Source: Warburgia ugandensis
Taxonomy: Eukaryota; Streptophyta; Magnoliopsida; Canellales; Canellaceae
DNA length: 64,000 nt
Direction of reading: 5' to 3'
Assembly: GCA_035236585.1 (NCBI GenBank)
Contig: CP141135.1
Location: forward strand, 73,137,057-73,201,056
Of the stretch, positions 35,726-48,597 are shown piece after piece. The first letter of the stretch is position 1. Each line of letters starts with the position of its first letter. The notes below the pieces were generated by a model. The model was not told the DNA's origin, made no database searches, and saw nothing but the letters and a program-made list of their open reading frames with translations. The position numbers and the translations under genes were made by a program.

Positions 35726-38700
35726 GTTTGTTCTGTTTCTTGATCTTTGGTTGTTTGTGGATTTGTTTGTTCCATGTTTGTTTAGATTGTTATTCAGAGG
35801 TTGTTCTGTTCTTGGATTGCTTGAAGCTATTGATATTCGAGGATAACTTGTTTGTAGATGAAATTGCAAACCGTCCGTGAACTTTGTAATGGATTATTGG
35901 AGGAAATTCGGATAATTATAGTTGTTTTTGTAGCATTTGTTTCTATAAACTTTCGGTTGAATTCAGAGATTTGGTTTGTTCCAGGTTTTGGTTTGGATGC
36001 CCTTCTTCATTTCTGGTTTTCATTTTATCCGAGCATGTCGATGTTCCTGTATTGTAGTGGTTGTTTCTGAAGTGGTCCTTCATGGTGTTGCATATGTGTT
36101 TTTTTGGGGTTTTACGGTCTCTTTACTGTTTCAAACTGCTTGTTATGATATCAGTTTGGACGATTGGATTGTTTGTAGCGAAGGTTGGGTTCATTTGGTT
36201 TTCTGTTCACTGCTAGCACTATGGTTTAGTTGAGAGGAAATTTTCAACTATGTAGGAGATGGTTGGTGCTGGCAGGTATGAGTGCTTGAAGCTTCCATCC
36301 CAAGCATTAAAAAATCATTTGACGTGTTGAATGTTGTAAGGGAATTGGCAAGAATTTCGGGAAGCTGTGTTAGTTGTTGCGCTTGGTTATTGTGTATCTC
36401 AAATGCTACTCGTTCAGGTCATTCATCATGAAGTTAGTGAGCTCATAATTTGTCAGGGGGTTGGTTACCCTGCGGTAGGTATAGTTGGAAGCCTATTTTA
36501 ATTGTAAGGAAAGAGATTGGAGGATTGATGTTTGAAGGTCAACTTGGCTACACCAGATGTAGCAGAACCTATTCTATTACTAAGTCTTTGCCGAAATGGC
36601 AATACTTGTGAGCGATCCTCCTATACGAAGACTCAATAAGGATTCAGATATTTGTATGAGATGCTTAGAGTTCGTGGATGCAGATGGGGCACCGACAATG
36701 ATGATCTCTGTGAAAATCTGGGACTTTGCTTGAGCGAGTTTTAGATTTATTATGGAACTTATTGTGTTGGACTTTGATACTTTGAATGTAGCTGAAACTG
36801 AGTAGAAGGTGTGCTGGGTTTTAAGACGTTGAAAATTATAACAAGCATTGATGGGGACATGGCCGTGGCTATAGAGGTTTTGGCAAGAAACTTCCTCTTG
36901 GTTGCTGTCATTGCTTATCAGTACTTGTGGATTGGTTGGAGGAGGCTGCAGCCTGCCATTTTATTTGAGGCCAGTGAGATGGAGGGCATTTTGCATTATC
37001 GGGACTGTCATTGTTGTAGCATTCAGAATAGGATATATGGCCCATTGTTGTAAATTTTAGATTGATTAGTAACGCAGGAGCTTCACCTTGCTTTGAGGTT
37101 TGATTGTATGCATCAGATATCCACAAAACAGAGGCTCATGCGTGTAAGAAGATGTAGGCGAGAATTCCAGGTAGTTGTAGTTTTGCAAACAATACTTCAA
37201 TTATCGAGTGGAAAGTGGTCTGAGTTTTTGCCAACATCTAGGAAACTTACGTTTATGGACCGGTGGCTGACAAATGTATATGGAAGAATGAATTGCTTCT
37301 GTTGTTCTGTATTAGGTCTTTTACCTCAGCTTGATTTGTCCATTAGCAAGAGTATGGTCAATTGTGACCCCTGACCTTTGGATGGGTCTCCTGCTCTTGG
37401 AGAACCTCAGTAATGGGAACCTTATTGCTGAAGGGGAGTGGAAGTAAATTGGAGCCCATGAGTTATGGAAGTCTGGAGGTTGCTGACCATCCTGTAATCA
37501 TTGCAATTTGCTGCAGAAGTTTGGGTGTTTGCCAACATCAGGCTTCAATTTCATAAATCCTGAAACCTTTGCTAGAGTCTGTTTGGTGGCTTGTTTGGCA
37601 GCTGTTTGTTTGACATGGAAGCAAAGAATTAGCAGGATCTTTATGATTTTTGACCTTTGTATTCTGCAGTAAGTTACACATTTCTGCAATATGTAGCTCG
37701 TCATGCAGCAGTTTGGTTGATGCAGAAGAAAAGACCATCTGGGTCTTCATGCCTTCATGGATGAGACTGCCTGATACTGGTCTAATTTAGTAATATATCA
37801 TGAACATCATAACTTGGGCTTCTTTACCCTATATAAGAAGGGACCCTCCTGCTTAAGGATTCATTCATTGTCATATTTACCTAGGGAAAAGGTAAGTTAC
37901 AAGTATAAACAGTTAAAAAAGAAAATAAAAGGAAAAGAGAGAGTGTAATAGTTTTGAAATGGACTGCAACATTTTTGGAATGGACTACAATACTCTTTAT
38001 TGTCTCCACCTTTTTAGGCTTGTTTAGGAGATATTTCCAGCAATTAGATCTCTGTTGGGATACTAGCACTCCCTCTCTTAGTCTTTCATTTTTTCCCCCT
38101 ACAAAGGTCTAGCTTCTGACCATATTCCCAGAAGGAACAAACTAGTTACTTCTCTGTATTTCAATTGGCATCCCTCTCTACAACTTCCTCCTTTTGTTTT
38201 TTCTTTGGCTATGACCCTTTGAAGCTACCCAGCATATTGCCACTTGTAAACAAGGTAGAGATAGGCATAATGATCATCTGGGAAATAAAGATATCATATT
38301 TCACATTTATTCATTTTTAGTCTCCCATGTTGAATGACTATTATTTTGTGGTGGCAAAATGTGTTCCTCTATAGGTATTTGGTACATGGGGCTTGAAAGA
38401 ATGAACACTTTAAGGATTGGTGTTTGTTTAGAAGGGAGCCTTGGCGCAACGATTGAGTTGTCGCCATGTGACCTAGAGGTCACAGGTTGAAGCGTGGAAA
38501 CAGCCCTCTTGCACAATGCAAGGTAAGGTTGTGTACTATAGGCCTGTTTTGGTCCGCCCCTTCTCTAGACTTTGCATATGTGGGAGCTTTGTGCACTGGG
38601 CTGCCCTTTTAGGATTGGCATTTGTTCATTATTTACGTGAAATAGTCATTAATGCTTGTGCATAGTGAAAAAAATTACACAAGCTCATGTGTTTTCTGAT

Positions 38701-41700
38701 CTAATTTTTGTGTGCTCGTCTCCATTTCTCTCTCTCATTCAATCCCTCTCTCTCACTTTCTGGTGGACACTACCAAGTGCTTTACTAGTCAATATTGAAG
38801 CATTATAGGGATTTCTCATTTTGAATCAAGGAGAAAGTGGGAGGAAATTCTGGTTAGTACTTAGTAGGTCCATGAAGTACATCATGAAACCTTATTGAAA
38901 CCCTCCACCACATGAATCTTATGAACTAACTTTGATTGTCCGGGTCTAGTTAATTTGGGCTCCTTCAGGTTGGAGTTGCCTTTACCTTCTACTATTTTCT
39001 AATCCTACAAGAAGAGTAATCTGTTATGGTTTTGTTTATACTTCTGTGATTAACTGATGATTGCTATAGGTAATTGTAATAGCTTGTCTTTGTTGATATT
39101 GTCAAAGTATGAGTTTCTAGGTCTACATACAGTTAAAGAACTAAACTTCAAAATTTTAAATTCTTCCTTCCTGTGATTAATCTATGACCATGCATGAATG
39201 ATGTATGGTCTTAACTAACTAAAGGAGAAAAAAAGAATCTATTAAGTGAGCATGTCTGAGAGGTATAAAGGTTCTTGAATAATTATTATGTATCAGAATA
39301 CATTTTCTTTGGCCTTGAGGTTATGGGTTCAAGGCGTGGAATTAGCCTCTTGCAAAAATGCAAGGTAAGTCTGCCTAATTTAGGCCATTGTGGCCCGCCC
39401 CTTTCCTGGACCCCACATAGGCGGGAGTTTCGTGCACCGAGGCTGCCCTTTAGAATACATTTTCTTTGGCATGTGGCACTTTGAATGAGTTTAAAGGAGT
39501 AGCCTACATTTTCATGGTAATAATTGTTACCATGACCACTTTCATTAACTTAATGAAACGTTCAAGAATTAGTTTAGATTGTAAAACTGATGAGGATTGA
39601 GAACTGAACTGAAACCGAACAGTTAAGTTTTTGTCCTTCAATCTAGATTTGAACCCCATAATGCTTTGGTCCAATCTTGCTAAAATCTTTGTGGTCCAAA
39701 ACTAAACCTGAACCAAACCATTGACACCCCTAATTGTAGTCATATCTGCCTATTTATTACCCATAGTTTTCAATATTGGTGTAGTCAATATCTTGGCTGA
39801 TATGACTAATGCATTACTGAATCCTTGGTGGCCTTTAAACTGTGATTTTGGGAAGTCAAATATTCATTTCTTAATATTTATGAATGTCTTGAGTTCTGCA
39901 TTTTCTTTGCCTTTCAGGTTTAGACTTCCCGAATTTTACTAATATGATATTTCATCGTTCACAAGCTCTGAATTTAGAAACAAGCTTTTGTGACTTCCAC
40001 TTCATTTTTATTAATATTATTTCTTTGTATTTTGTAAGTTTAGATTCTTGACTATTAAGATCTTTTGAGAGTTGAGCTCTAGAACCTAGGATGTTTCTCC
40101 TCTAATTCCATTGAAACTATTTGTAGATAGATTTTCCTTTTTGCAGTTGTTGTTCTTTTAGTCTCTTTGGTGACATGGTTTAATAATTTAGAACAGGGTC
40201 AAAGACTTTCTGTATCACCCCGGGTTTTTCTAACAATTTTTTTTTTTACAATAATAAATATAGTTGGGATCCTTGATATAAAAAGGTTTTATTTACTAAT
40301 ATATTAAAAAAACATTCATTTAAAAACCTCCGGGTGTTATACCATTTCCAAAACATCACTAAACAATTGCAAAAATTATGTACACATGTTGCAATAAATT
40401 TAAACCAATTCTAATATCAAATCTAACATAAAAAACGAAAGGTGCCTTTATTTTAAACAATAAGTATCTAGAAAACAAAATAATGTCGCCCAGGGTCTAT
40501 CCATCATAATGTTCTACCATACTTAATAACATGTCTATATTGTCATAACCAACTCAATTATGAGTATGTACAACTCATAAAGATAATCTAAAATGGAGTC
40601 TATAGAATCATTCACGTTGAACTATCTGTAAGCAAGATCAAGATGGTCCCCATTGGTATCACTGTCCTTCTACGCCTTTGCCTTTCTTGTTGTTGCGCTC
40701 AGTATCTAAAGCATTGCAAAACAAAGCAATGCCTTAGCAAGATATTGCTTGTGTAGGTACTTAGACATTTAATGTAATGATAATTATGGCATAAAAAGAA
40801 TAATTGAATAACAAATGTTGATATAAGTATAGATCACAATATTTATAAAATACTAATGCTATAAATCATGTCAATATAGTAGCAAAAACATCATGTGTAA
40901 TAAAACATAGATTTCATGGATGTAAAGCATCATATGATAAAATCTCATATGAACACAATGTCAATAGGCGGGGCACCTAAAATAAGTAGGTCCCATGAGT
41001 GTCCTATACACTCGCACAACAGGTCATGAGTACTCATACCACTCCTTTAAGTGTCATCACACTCAGACACAATAATATATCAATGATCATCATACATACA
41101 CACAGAACAAGAGTATAGATGGTCATGTTGTAGTGGTAGCCAAGCTCCTAGGTCTACCAACTACCGCCCCCCGTCGACATTGTAACGGGAGACTTAGTCT
41201 ATCCACATGGGTGGGACCGGACCGGTAGTATGGATTACCCATGATAACAACTCCTACCGAGTGCCATTTGTGGGCAGGTGCTTATCATCCCATAAATTCA
41301 AACCGTGGGTGGCTGGTTGTGTTTTATAAACAATCTTAGTCAATCAAGATACTATGATAATGCGAGATTTTGGAAAATAATATGCAATATTAAATGTTGT
41401 CACCTACCTCAATGAAGGAACCACTAAATCAGGCACGTAATCTCCTCAGCTTGCGCGCTCTGATATACCTGTTAGTACCACGGTACTATTTTGCATCATT
41501 TATTACCCTTAATGTAAATCCATTATAAGTTTTTCTCTTAAGTTGTGTCCATTTATATATCAATTTGTATAATGATCCCCTGATCTAGATCAACGGTCTA
41601 GATCGTCTAATTTATCTTTATTAAATCAGTTTTCATAACATTCAATACTTATTTGCTTCATCTGATTATTTACCTTAGTAATAATTTGCCAATTTAATGT

Positions 41701-44700
41701 CTCTTGATCACAAAAAGTTTAATTTATTCCATCTCAATGGAATTTGTGGCGATCCAATTGTTGGATCGTTCTTTAAAGCCTCTATTTATGATTAAATCAT
41801 TAATTCTAATTTTAATTATCACAAATCAATTCAATTTCATGTTCATCTACTCATTCTAGTGTGTATCCATAATTTATGTCTTGATTTGATGGTTAAATCT
41901 CTCTTTGATCGACAAATTCTACAATCCTGGGTTAGATCAATGGTCCAGATCAATTTTTAGGGTGAATACACGTGATCTGGTCCTTAGATCCCTCAATTCA
42001 TCTCTTGGGTTATCTAATTGTCTAAGTTCTAGGGCCTGATCACTCTCTGATCGGCCTGATCTAAGTAATTGGATAGTGTTTTATGAATTTGATTTGACTA
42101 GATGTTATTATATCAAGATTCTAATACTAAAATCATGTCCGCGTTGTCAAAACGATTACAACGGACGATTCAGATAAAAAATCGGGCTCGGATGCCCTTT
42201 ACACCAAACTACATCAACGAAAACCCTTACATCGGATTAAACTGGTGGCCATAGGGGATGATGCGCTTGGACCGTCCATGCTGTTTTTGCTCAATCGGAG
42301 TCCCAAATGATCCAATTTTTTATTTGTTTCGCCGTTCCTAAGGTTTTGAGGGTCCCTGAATTTAATGGACGGTTTAGGTCATCTATTTGAGGTGTATTTG
42401 ATATGGGTTTTCTACTATGTCACGGTTTTTCCTAGATTTAAACCTTAACCTCATGAAATCTCCAATCTAGGTGTTGGGAACGATAAAAGACGGTGATGGA
42501 AAGCCAATGGGAGGGAAAAACAAGAAGAAAATTGAATCATACCTCTTAGATAGGTGAAAAATCCAATCTTGATGGTTTTACCCGAAAATGAGAGATGGAG
42601 GGAAAGGGCACAATCGCAATGCTCTTCAGGCGATCTGCCACTACAATTCTGTGGAAGAAGATGAGATCTGTCTATGATGTTGAACTTAGTTAGATTTGAC
42701 CACAATTGATCAAGGAAAATGGAAAAAAATCGGAGGAGAAGATGGAGTTGAATAGTGTTTAGAAAAAATGGGTTTTTGCCTTAAATGTGATTAAGGTGAG
42801 ATAATCTTGATTACTAATGTCATTAACAAGTTTTCTAATCCCTTTTTGTTTGTCGAAACCCTAGGACCCTCATCAGTGTACTATTGGCTCCACTTGTCAA
42901 ATGACAATTTTGCCCTTTGTGAAATAATTGGCTAAATTTTTTGCCCAAACTCTGATTTGAGCATTCTTGGTGTTGTTGGATTCCATTTTTTGAGTACAAT
43001 CTAATTCTTGATGTTCTAGTCTTCGATTCAATTTACAAAATTTATGATTTTATAAATTCACTTTATTATTAAAAATTGAATATGAAGTTTGAGGATATTA
43101 CACTTTCTTCTATAAGTTGTTAGATTTTAGAAAACAAACAAGCACAGGTGAAAGACCCAGAAGATGATGGATTTGGTTGTTAATAACTACAGTTGATATG
43201 CGGTTTTATGCTACTGTGCTGTGGGATTGGCTTTATTGTGCTTGATATAGTAATTGATGGAGGTTTAAATTCCATTTACACAATAGAAGAGTTTGGATAA
43301 CGGATTGAAGAAGCCTGTTTCAGTCCTATCTTTTATTCTCGTACCTATATGTTCAAACCCCATCTAGATGGTGGAACAACATGTGGAACCCATCTAAATG
43401 GCTTTGTGTCTCAGGCTTTAATCTATTACTGTGTCCCAAAAGATTCAACTCTATAGTTATACGTAAGCAGTACTTTGTAGGTCACCATTCTACGACCTGC
43501 GTACATTCTCCAAGAAGGCATGGTTTGGGCACTTGGCACTGCATCATTATTTGGCCTTCTGGTATTCATTGTACTCGTGTCATTTCTCATTGTGGTGGAG
43601 CTGCTATCACTTTGAGAGAAGTGTCCCCAAAAGTGGATTCTTTCCCTTTGCCAATCACATTTTTTCAAGAAATCCTTGACTTTTTGAGGCTATACAGAGG
43701 TCATGGACTAGGAAATTCTGGTGTCTTGAGGCTTTTTACTTTGCTTGGGCAAGCATTAGAAGGAGAGATGCCTACGACTGTGGATACTCCCCCCAAAATG
43801 TTAATGGGAATTGAGTTTGATTATTTTGATATGGTGGAAGTGGAAAGCAGAAAAGTAAAGCGAATTGGCATCCTCTGCCAGTAGATTTCCCAAAACTGAA
43901 CTTTGATTTGTAGCCTGCACCTATGGCAATCCTTACCAGCCAGAATCTTGGGGTCTGTAAGAAATTATTTGCCAATGTGTTTTTACCTTTGTCTGGCCTA
44001 GTTGAGAAGCAACTCCAACAAACTGCAGATTTATGCTTTTCTTACCGCTCTCACATTCAGCAAATGTGATCTCTTGGGCTAAAGCTGACTCATGGAGCCA
44101 TGGAGATTTGTTGATATTAAAGAGTGGATCAGGGAGGCTTATTTATTTAAGTATCTTTTCCTGTAAACATAGGAGTGCAAATAATTTACCGATGGCTTTG
44201 CAGATAGCAGGTGTATCCGCAGCTATACTCTGTGCTGGAGTCTTCTTTTCAAGAAGAAGGAAAGGGAAGAAGGAAAAATCTGAGTCTGGCATTCTCTCTT
44301 CCATAGTTTTTATATATTTTAATCTGTTACCTGTTTTAGAAGGGAAGCCTTGGGGCAATGGTAAAAGTTGTTGTCATGTGACCTTGAGGTCATGGGTTCA
44401 AGGCGTGGAAATAGCCTATTGCAAAAATGCAAGGTAAGGCTGCGTACTATAGGCCCTTATGGTCTGCCCCTTCCCCGACCCTGCATAAGTGGGAGCTTCG
44501 TGTACCGGGGTTGCCCGAACCATTTTGGAGAAATTCAGTGGTATATCCAAGGATTTTAAGTTCTCAATTTTTAATAATTCAATTTAATTTTATGTTTTAT
44601 TCAGATCGAACCCACTGAACTCTCTCTCTTCTTTTTTTCCCCTTTTTGGTCAACGCTGGTTAAAGAAGTGATGAAACTGCATATCCAAGGATTTTAACTT

Positions 44701-47287
44701 CTCAATTTTTAATAATTTAATTTAATTTTATGATTTTATTCAGACCCAAACAACCGAACTCCTTTTTACTTTTTTTCCCCTCTTTGGTCAACGCTGGTAA
44801 AAAAGGTGATGAAACTGCAATGATACAAACTGACCAGGAATTGATATAGCCATTGGTACTAGTAACCAGCAGCAGGAGCTAAGAGCTGGTTCGAGGGAAG
44901 GATGGATATTTTCTGTACAAATTTGAGCAAAAGCTTTATATTTCATGATTGATCCCCTTGTTGTGTGGGTGTTGCTGATATCGCAGTTTCTTTGTCATGG
45001 TTAACAGCAATGTTGTTGCTGCTAAAAGATCAAAGGCAGGCCACCATTTGAACCATGGTTGATCCCCTTTGTTTAATTTCACTCCTTTAACTACTGGTAC
45101 ACCATTCTGGTACTCGACATGAACCTTATATCAGTCCATGTGAGCATTACCATTAGGTTGGTAAGAATTACGCACACATGCTATAGTTACAAGGCACCAT
45201 TAGGGTCAGTTTACCTCTGACATTGAACTCTGTGTTGCGCATTCAGGAATGCTTACAATATGGTGCTACACAAGTATGGGGAGAAGCTTTACTCTGGTCT
45301 GGTCAATACTATGACAGAGCATCTGAAAGAAATATCAAAATCAGTAGAAGCTGCTCAGGGAGGTTTGTTTCTAGAGGAGCTGAACAGGAAATGGGGTGAC
45401 CACAACAAAGCATTGCAGATGATACGAGACATATTGATGTACATGGATAGGACCTTTGTTCCCAATTCTCACAAGACACCTGTTCACGAGCTTGGATTGA
45501 ATCTATGGCGGGACCATATTATCCACTCTAGCAAAATCCAGACAAGGTTACTGAATACACTCCTGGAACTTGTACATAGAGAAAGAACTGGGGAAGTTAT
45601 AAATCGAGGGTTGATGAGAAATATAATAAAAATGCTAATGGATTTAGGGTCGTGTGTTTATCAAGAAGACTTTGAGAAACCTTTTCTTGAGGTTTCAGCT
45701 AATTTCTACAGTGTGGAGTCTCAGCAGTTTATTGAGTGCTGTGATTGTGGTGAGTACCTGAAGAAGGCAGAGAGGCGTCTTAATGAAGAGATGGAGAGAG
45801 TTAAAAACTATTTGGATGCCAAAAGTGAAGCAAAAATAACAAATGTAGTAGAGAAGGAGATGATTGCAAACCACATGCAAAGATTAGTTCATATGGAGAA
45901 CTCTGGTCTGGTGAATATGCTTGTGGATGACGAGTATGATGACTTGCATAGAATGTACAATTTATTTCGTCGAGTGCCTGAAGGACTCACAACCATAAGA
46001 GATGTGATGACTTCTCATCTTCGAGAAACTGGAAAACAGCTGGTTACTGATCCAGAGAGATTAAGGGACCCAGTAGACTTTGTCCAGCGCCTTCTAGATG
46101 AAAAAGACAAGCATGATAAGATAATTATCTTGGCATTTAACAATGACAAGACTTTTCAAAATGCATTAAATTCTTCATTTGAATACTTCATCAATCTGAA
46201 TCCCAGATCTCCCGAGTTCATCTCCCTATTTGTTGATGATAAACTCCGCAAGGGGCTGAAAGGGGTTAGTGAAGAGGATGTGGAAATTGTCCTTGATAAA
46301 GTGATGATGCTATTCCGATACCTACAAGAGAAGGATGTCTTCGAGAAATACTATAAACAACATCTAGCTAAACGGCTCCTATCAAGCAAAACTGTTTCAG
46401 ATGATGCTGAAAGAAGTCTGATAGTCAAGCTCAAGACAGAATGTGGATATCAGTTTACATCGAAATTGGAAGGCATGTTTACAGATATGAAGACCTCTCA
46501 GGATACTATGCAAGGGTTTTATGCTAGTCAGTCTGGTGAAACTGGAGACGGTCCTACTCTAGCTGTCCAAGTTCTCACAACAGGATCTTGGCCTACTCAA
46601 GCAAGTGTTACTTGTAACCTGCCAGCAGAAATTTTAGGTGTGTGTGAAAGGTTCCGAACGTACTATCTCGGAACTCATACAGGTCGAAGATTGTCATGGC
46701 AAACGAATATGGGCACAGCAGATCTAAAAGCAACTTTTGGGAAGGGTCAAAAGCATGAATTGAATGTATCAACGTATCAGATGTGTGTTCTCATGCTGTT
46801 CAATTCATCCGACTGCTTGGGCTACAAAGAAATTGAACAGGCAACTGAAATACCGGCTTCTGATCTAAAAAGATGCTTACAGTCTCTCGCTTGTGTTAAA
46901 GGAAAAAATGTTCTTCGGAAGGAGCCAATGAGCAAGGACATTGGTGAGGATGATGCTTTCTACTTCAACGACAAGTTCACCAGCAAGTTCTACAAAGTAA
47001 AGATAGGCACTGTTGTTGCTCAGAAAGAGTCAGAGCCTGAAAAGCAAGAGACTCGTCAGCGAGTGGAAGAAGATAGAAAACCTCAGATTGAAGCTGCCAT
47101 TGTGCGGATCATGAAATCTAGGCGAGTTTTAGATCACAACAACATCGTAGCAGAAGTCACAAAGCAGTTACAGTCAAGGTTTCTTCCCAATCCTGTTGTA
47201 ATAAAGAAACGGATCGAGTCTCTCATTGAACGGGAGTTCTTAGAGAGGGACAGAGTTGACAGGAAATTGTATCGATACCTTGCCTGA
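35565..47287 (+). CDS. CUL3: Cullin-3 (two exons, one 9.5-kb intron)
   Basis: Joining 35565-35725 and 45247-47287 gives 733 residues, about the length of Arabidopsis CUL3A. Cullin-3 is the scaffold of BTB-type CRL3 ubiquitin ligases. BTB proteins bind its N-terminus and RBX1 binds the C-terminal cullin homology domain. Visible: MSAQKKRNFKIEAFKHRVEV (N-terminus), cullin repeats to about residue 370, the cullin signature EKDVFEKYYKQHLAKRLL near 414-433, the LPAEI/TNMGTADLKA region, and the C-terminal neddylation domain with IVRIMKSRR (acceptor Lys 677) ending KLYRYLA. The ATG at 35565 was chosen because it gives the family's N-terminus. The intron is phase 2 (GT at 35726, AG at 45246) and splits the Arg codon after FEELY. 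No stops or frameshifts were seen, so the gene looks functional. Confidence 0.97.
38431..38610 (+). mobile_element. Au SINE, full length, in CUL3 intron
   Basis: GAAGGGAGCCTTGGCGCAAC start, GTGACCTAGAGGTCACAGG, CTCTTGCACAATGCAAGG, GGGAGCTTTGTGCACTGGG and a CCCTTTT end. Flanked by AGGATTGGTGTTTGTT (38413-38428) and AGGATTGGCATTTGTT (38611-38626). Confidence 0.92.
39314..39451 (+). mobile_element. Au SINE, 5'-truncated, perfect target duplication
   Basis: Starts at CTTGAGGTTATGGGTTCAAG, so the A box is missing, and continues to GGCTGCCCTT. The perfect duplication AGAATACATTTTCTTTGGC (39295-39313 and 39452-39470) shows that the copy inserted already truncated and recently. Confidence 0.92.
40211..43102 (-). 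mobile_element. 2892-bp solo LTR, antisense in CUL3 intron
   Basis: Read on the minus strand it starts TGTAATATCC and ends GGGGTGATACA. The 5-bp duplication CTTTC is at 40206-40210 and 43103-43107. It is related to the solo LTR at 26726-29711: both carry the TACCTACACAAGC plus GGCATTGC hairpin block, the GGGAGACTTA block next to a GTCGACG motif, and the block for which the other copy reads GATAGACCCTGGGCC. No coding domains. It is noticeably diverged from the other copy and lacks its CpG-rich segment. Confidence 0.8.
40711..40732. repeat. LTR hairpin, second copy
   Basis: GCATTGC and GCAATGC around an 8-nt loop. This is the counterpart of the hairpin at 29200-29225 in the other solo LTR. Confidence 0.6.
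44339..44516 (+). mobile_element. Au SINE, near full length, in CUL3 intron
   Basis: GAAGGGAAGCCTTGGGGCAATGG start with GTGACCTTGAGGTCATGG, a CAAAAATGCAAGGTAAGG block and GGGAGCTTCGTGTACCGGGG end. The target duplication is not clear. Confidence 0.9.
44543..44818. repeat. 138-bp tandem duplication near the CUL3 intron end
   Basis: Units 44543-44680 and 44681-44818 both start ATATCCAAGGATTTTAA and end GATGAAACTGC. They share TTGGTCAACGCTGGT. I estimate nearly 90 percent identity by eye. It lies some 430 bp upstream of the CUL3 acceptor. Confidence 0.85.
45247..47287 (+). CDS. CUL3: CUL3 exon 2 (92 percent of the coding region)
   Basis: 2041 nt, open throughout, encoding the second base-split Arg, then NAYNMVLHKYGEKLY to KLYRYLA and TGA at 47285-47287. 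It carries most of the cullin repeats, the RBX1-binding cullin homology domain and the winged-helix neddylation domain. The ATG at 45260 is only an internal Met, since the splice at 45247 restores the conserved NAYN before it. Confidence 0.97.
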
Positions 47288-48398
47288 AGTGTGACACTCC
47301 TGTTTCATTAGTCCTTGCCTGCTGAATTGTATTCCAATTGGTAAGCAAATTGTCTCTATGAATTCCAGCTGATGGTTTCCTCAAACCTCCTAATGCACAT
47401 AACTCTTCATCTTTTCTCCGTTTTGGATTCCTATCCTCCGATTGCTTAATCTTGAAAATTTTCAGCAGATGATTGCCACTACTGTGATTGCTCACTGCTT
47501 CATTTTAGTCATTACACCGTGCTACTACGTGAAACCTTTTCTGTTAATTGATTCTTTGTAACTTCTCGTGGTCTTCGGAGGAGCCGTGACTTTAGTCATC
47601 ATCTTTGATGCTGATCTGTGGCCAAATGCCAACAAGTGTCCGTGCTGGTTCCAGCTATTTGATACTCAAGATCAATACAAGGCACTGATGTAGAATTGGT
47701 TTCAGTTGTAATGACATTTCATTGCAAGGATCGCCGACATTTGTATGATCCTGATGAGAATATTATGGAAAGATCAGGGTTGCACAGGTTGGATTGATTT
47801 AATTCAATCACCAGGTTCGGTAAGCATATGAACACTCAACATTTAATGGTTGTTTGCCCCTCTATGATTTTGTTCAATAGTCATAATTCGTAAAAACAGA
47901 ATTTATCAGCATTACTTTCTGGGTTATAGCAATCCTAACTTTGTTAAACACTTGTATGCTGGTAATCTCTCTTCAGAAACAGAAACAAAATTTTCGGAGC
48001 TTGTTGGAGAGGGTACTTACTGAGAAATGTTTCTTATCTTTGACATTTAACAGTGGATACGTTGTTCTTTCCTAGTGCTCCTTTGAACTGTTAAACTTGA
48101 GAAATTTGATCCTGAATTACAGCCCTTGATTGTAGACTGTTCATTTCAAGAAAATTTGATCTTGAATTAAAGTACTTTCATCGAATCGGGTAGGGGGCAA
48201 TATGGGGTTCCACAAGATGAACAAGCTTGATAACAGCATCTAATCTATAAGCACAGCAGAATGAGAAGGATAAATAGGTATCTACCCAAGGATAACTGAT
48301 ATCTTCCAGCTTTTATCTTGGTCACTTTGCTTGCGCCAGCACCACAGAGCAGAACTTGAATAGGCGAGTTTTAGCATCTGTATGCTGCGTAGAGGATG
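47288..48398 (+). other. CUL3 3' UTR and downstream intergenic
   Basis: No further gene is seen. The 3' end of the transcript could not be fixed, as no convincing AATAAA occurs near the stop. Confidence 0.4.
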
Positions 48399-48580
48399 AA
48401 GGGGAGCCTTGGTGCAATGGTAAAAGTTGTCGTCATATGACTTTAAGGTCATGGGTTTAAGGCGTGGAAATAGCCTCTTGTAAAAATGCAAGGTAAGGCT
48501 GTGTACTATAGGCCCTTGTGGTTTGCCCCTTCTGCCGTCCCCACATAGGTGGGAGCTTCGTGCACTGGGGCTGCCTTTTT
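48399..48580 (+). mobile_element. Au SINE, full length, perfect target duplication
   Basis: AAGGGGAGCCTTGGTGCAATGG start, GACTTTAAGGTCATGG, CAAGGTAAGGCTG, GGGAGCTTCGTGCACTGGG and CTTTTT end. The 17-bp duplication ATGCTGCGTAGAGGATG is exact (48382-48398, 48581-48597). Confidence 0.93.
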
Positions 48581-48597
48581 ATGCTGCGTAGAGGATG

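Larger units (their letters stand above)
35726..45246 (+). other. CUL3 intron 1, 9521 bp, TE-filled
   Basis: Holds three Au SINEs (38431, 39314, 44339), an antisense solo LTR (40211-43102) and a 138-bp tandem duplication (44543-44818). The stretches 35726-38430 and 43108-44338 have no recognisable gene or element. A 167-codon frame at 43381-43884 resembles nothing I know. The acceptor is CGCATTCAG at 45246. Confidence 0.9.

Noticed and set aside
43381..43884. 167-codon open frame in the CUL3 intron
   Set aside because: No recognisable domain, irregular composition, and located inside a spliced intron. Probably chance.
45260..47287. CUL3 as a 675-residue protein starting at the Met at 45260
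   Set aside because: The conserved N-terminal 58 residues are found by splicing to exon 1 at 35565-35725, which has the exact family start.
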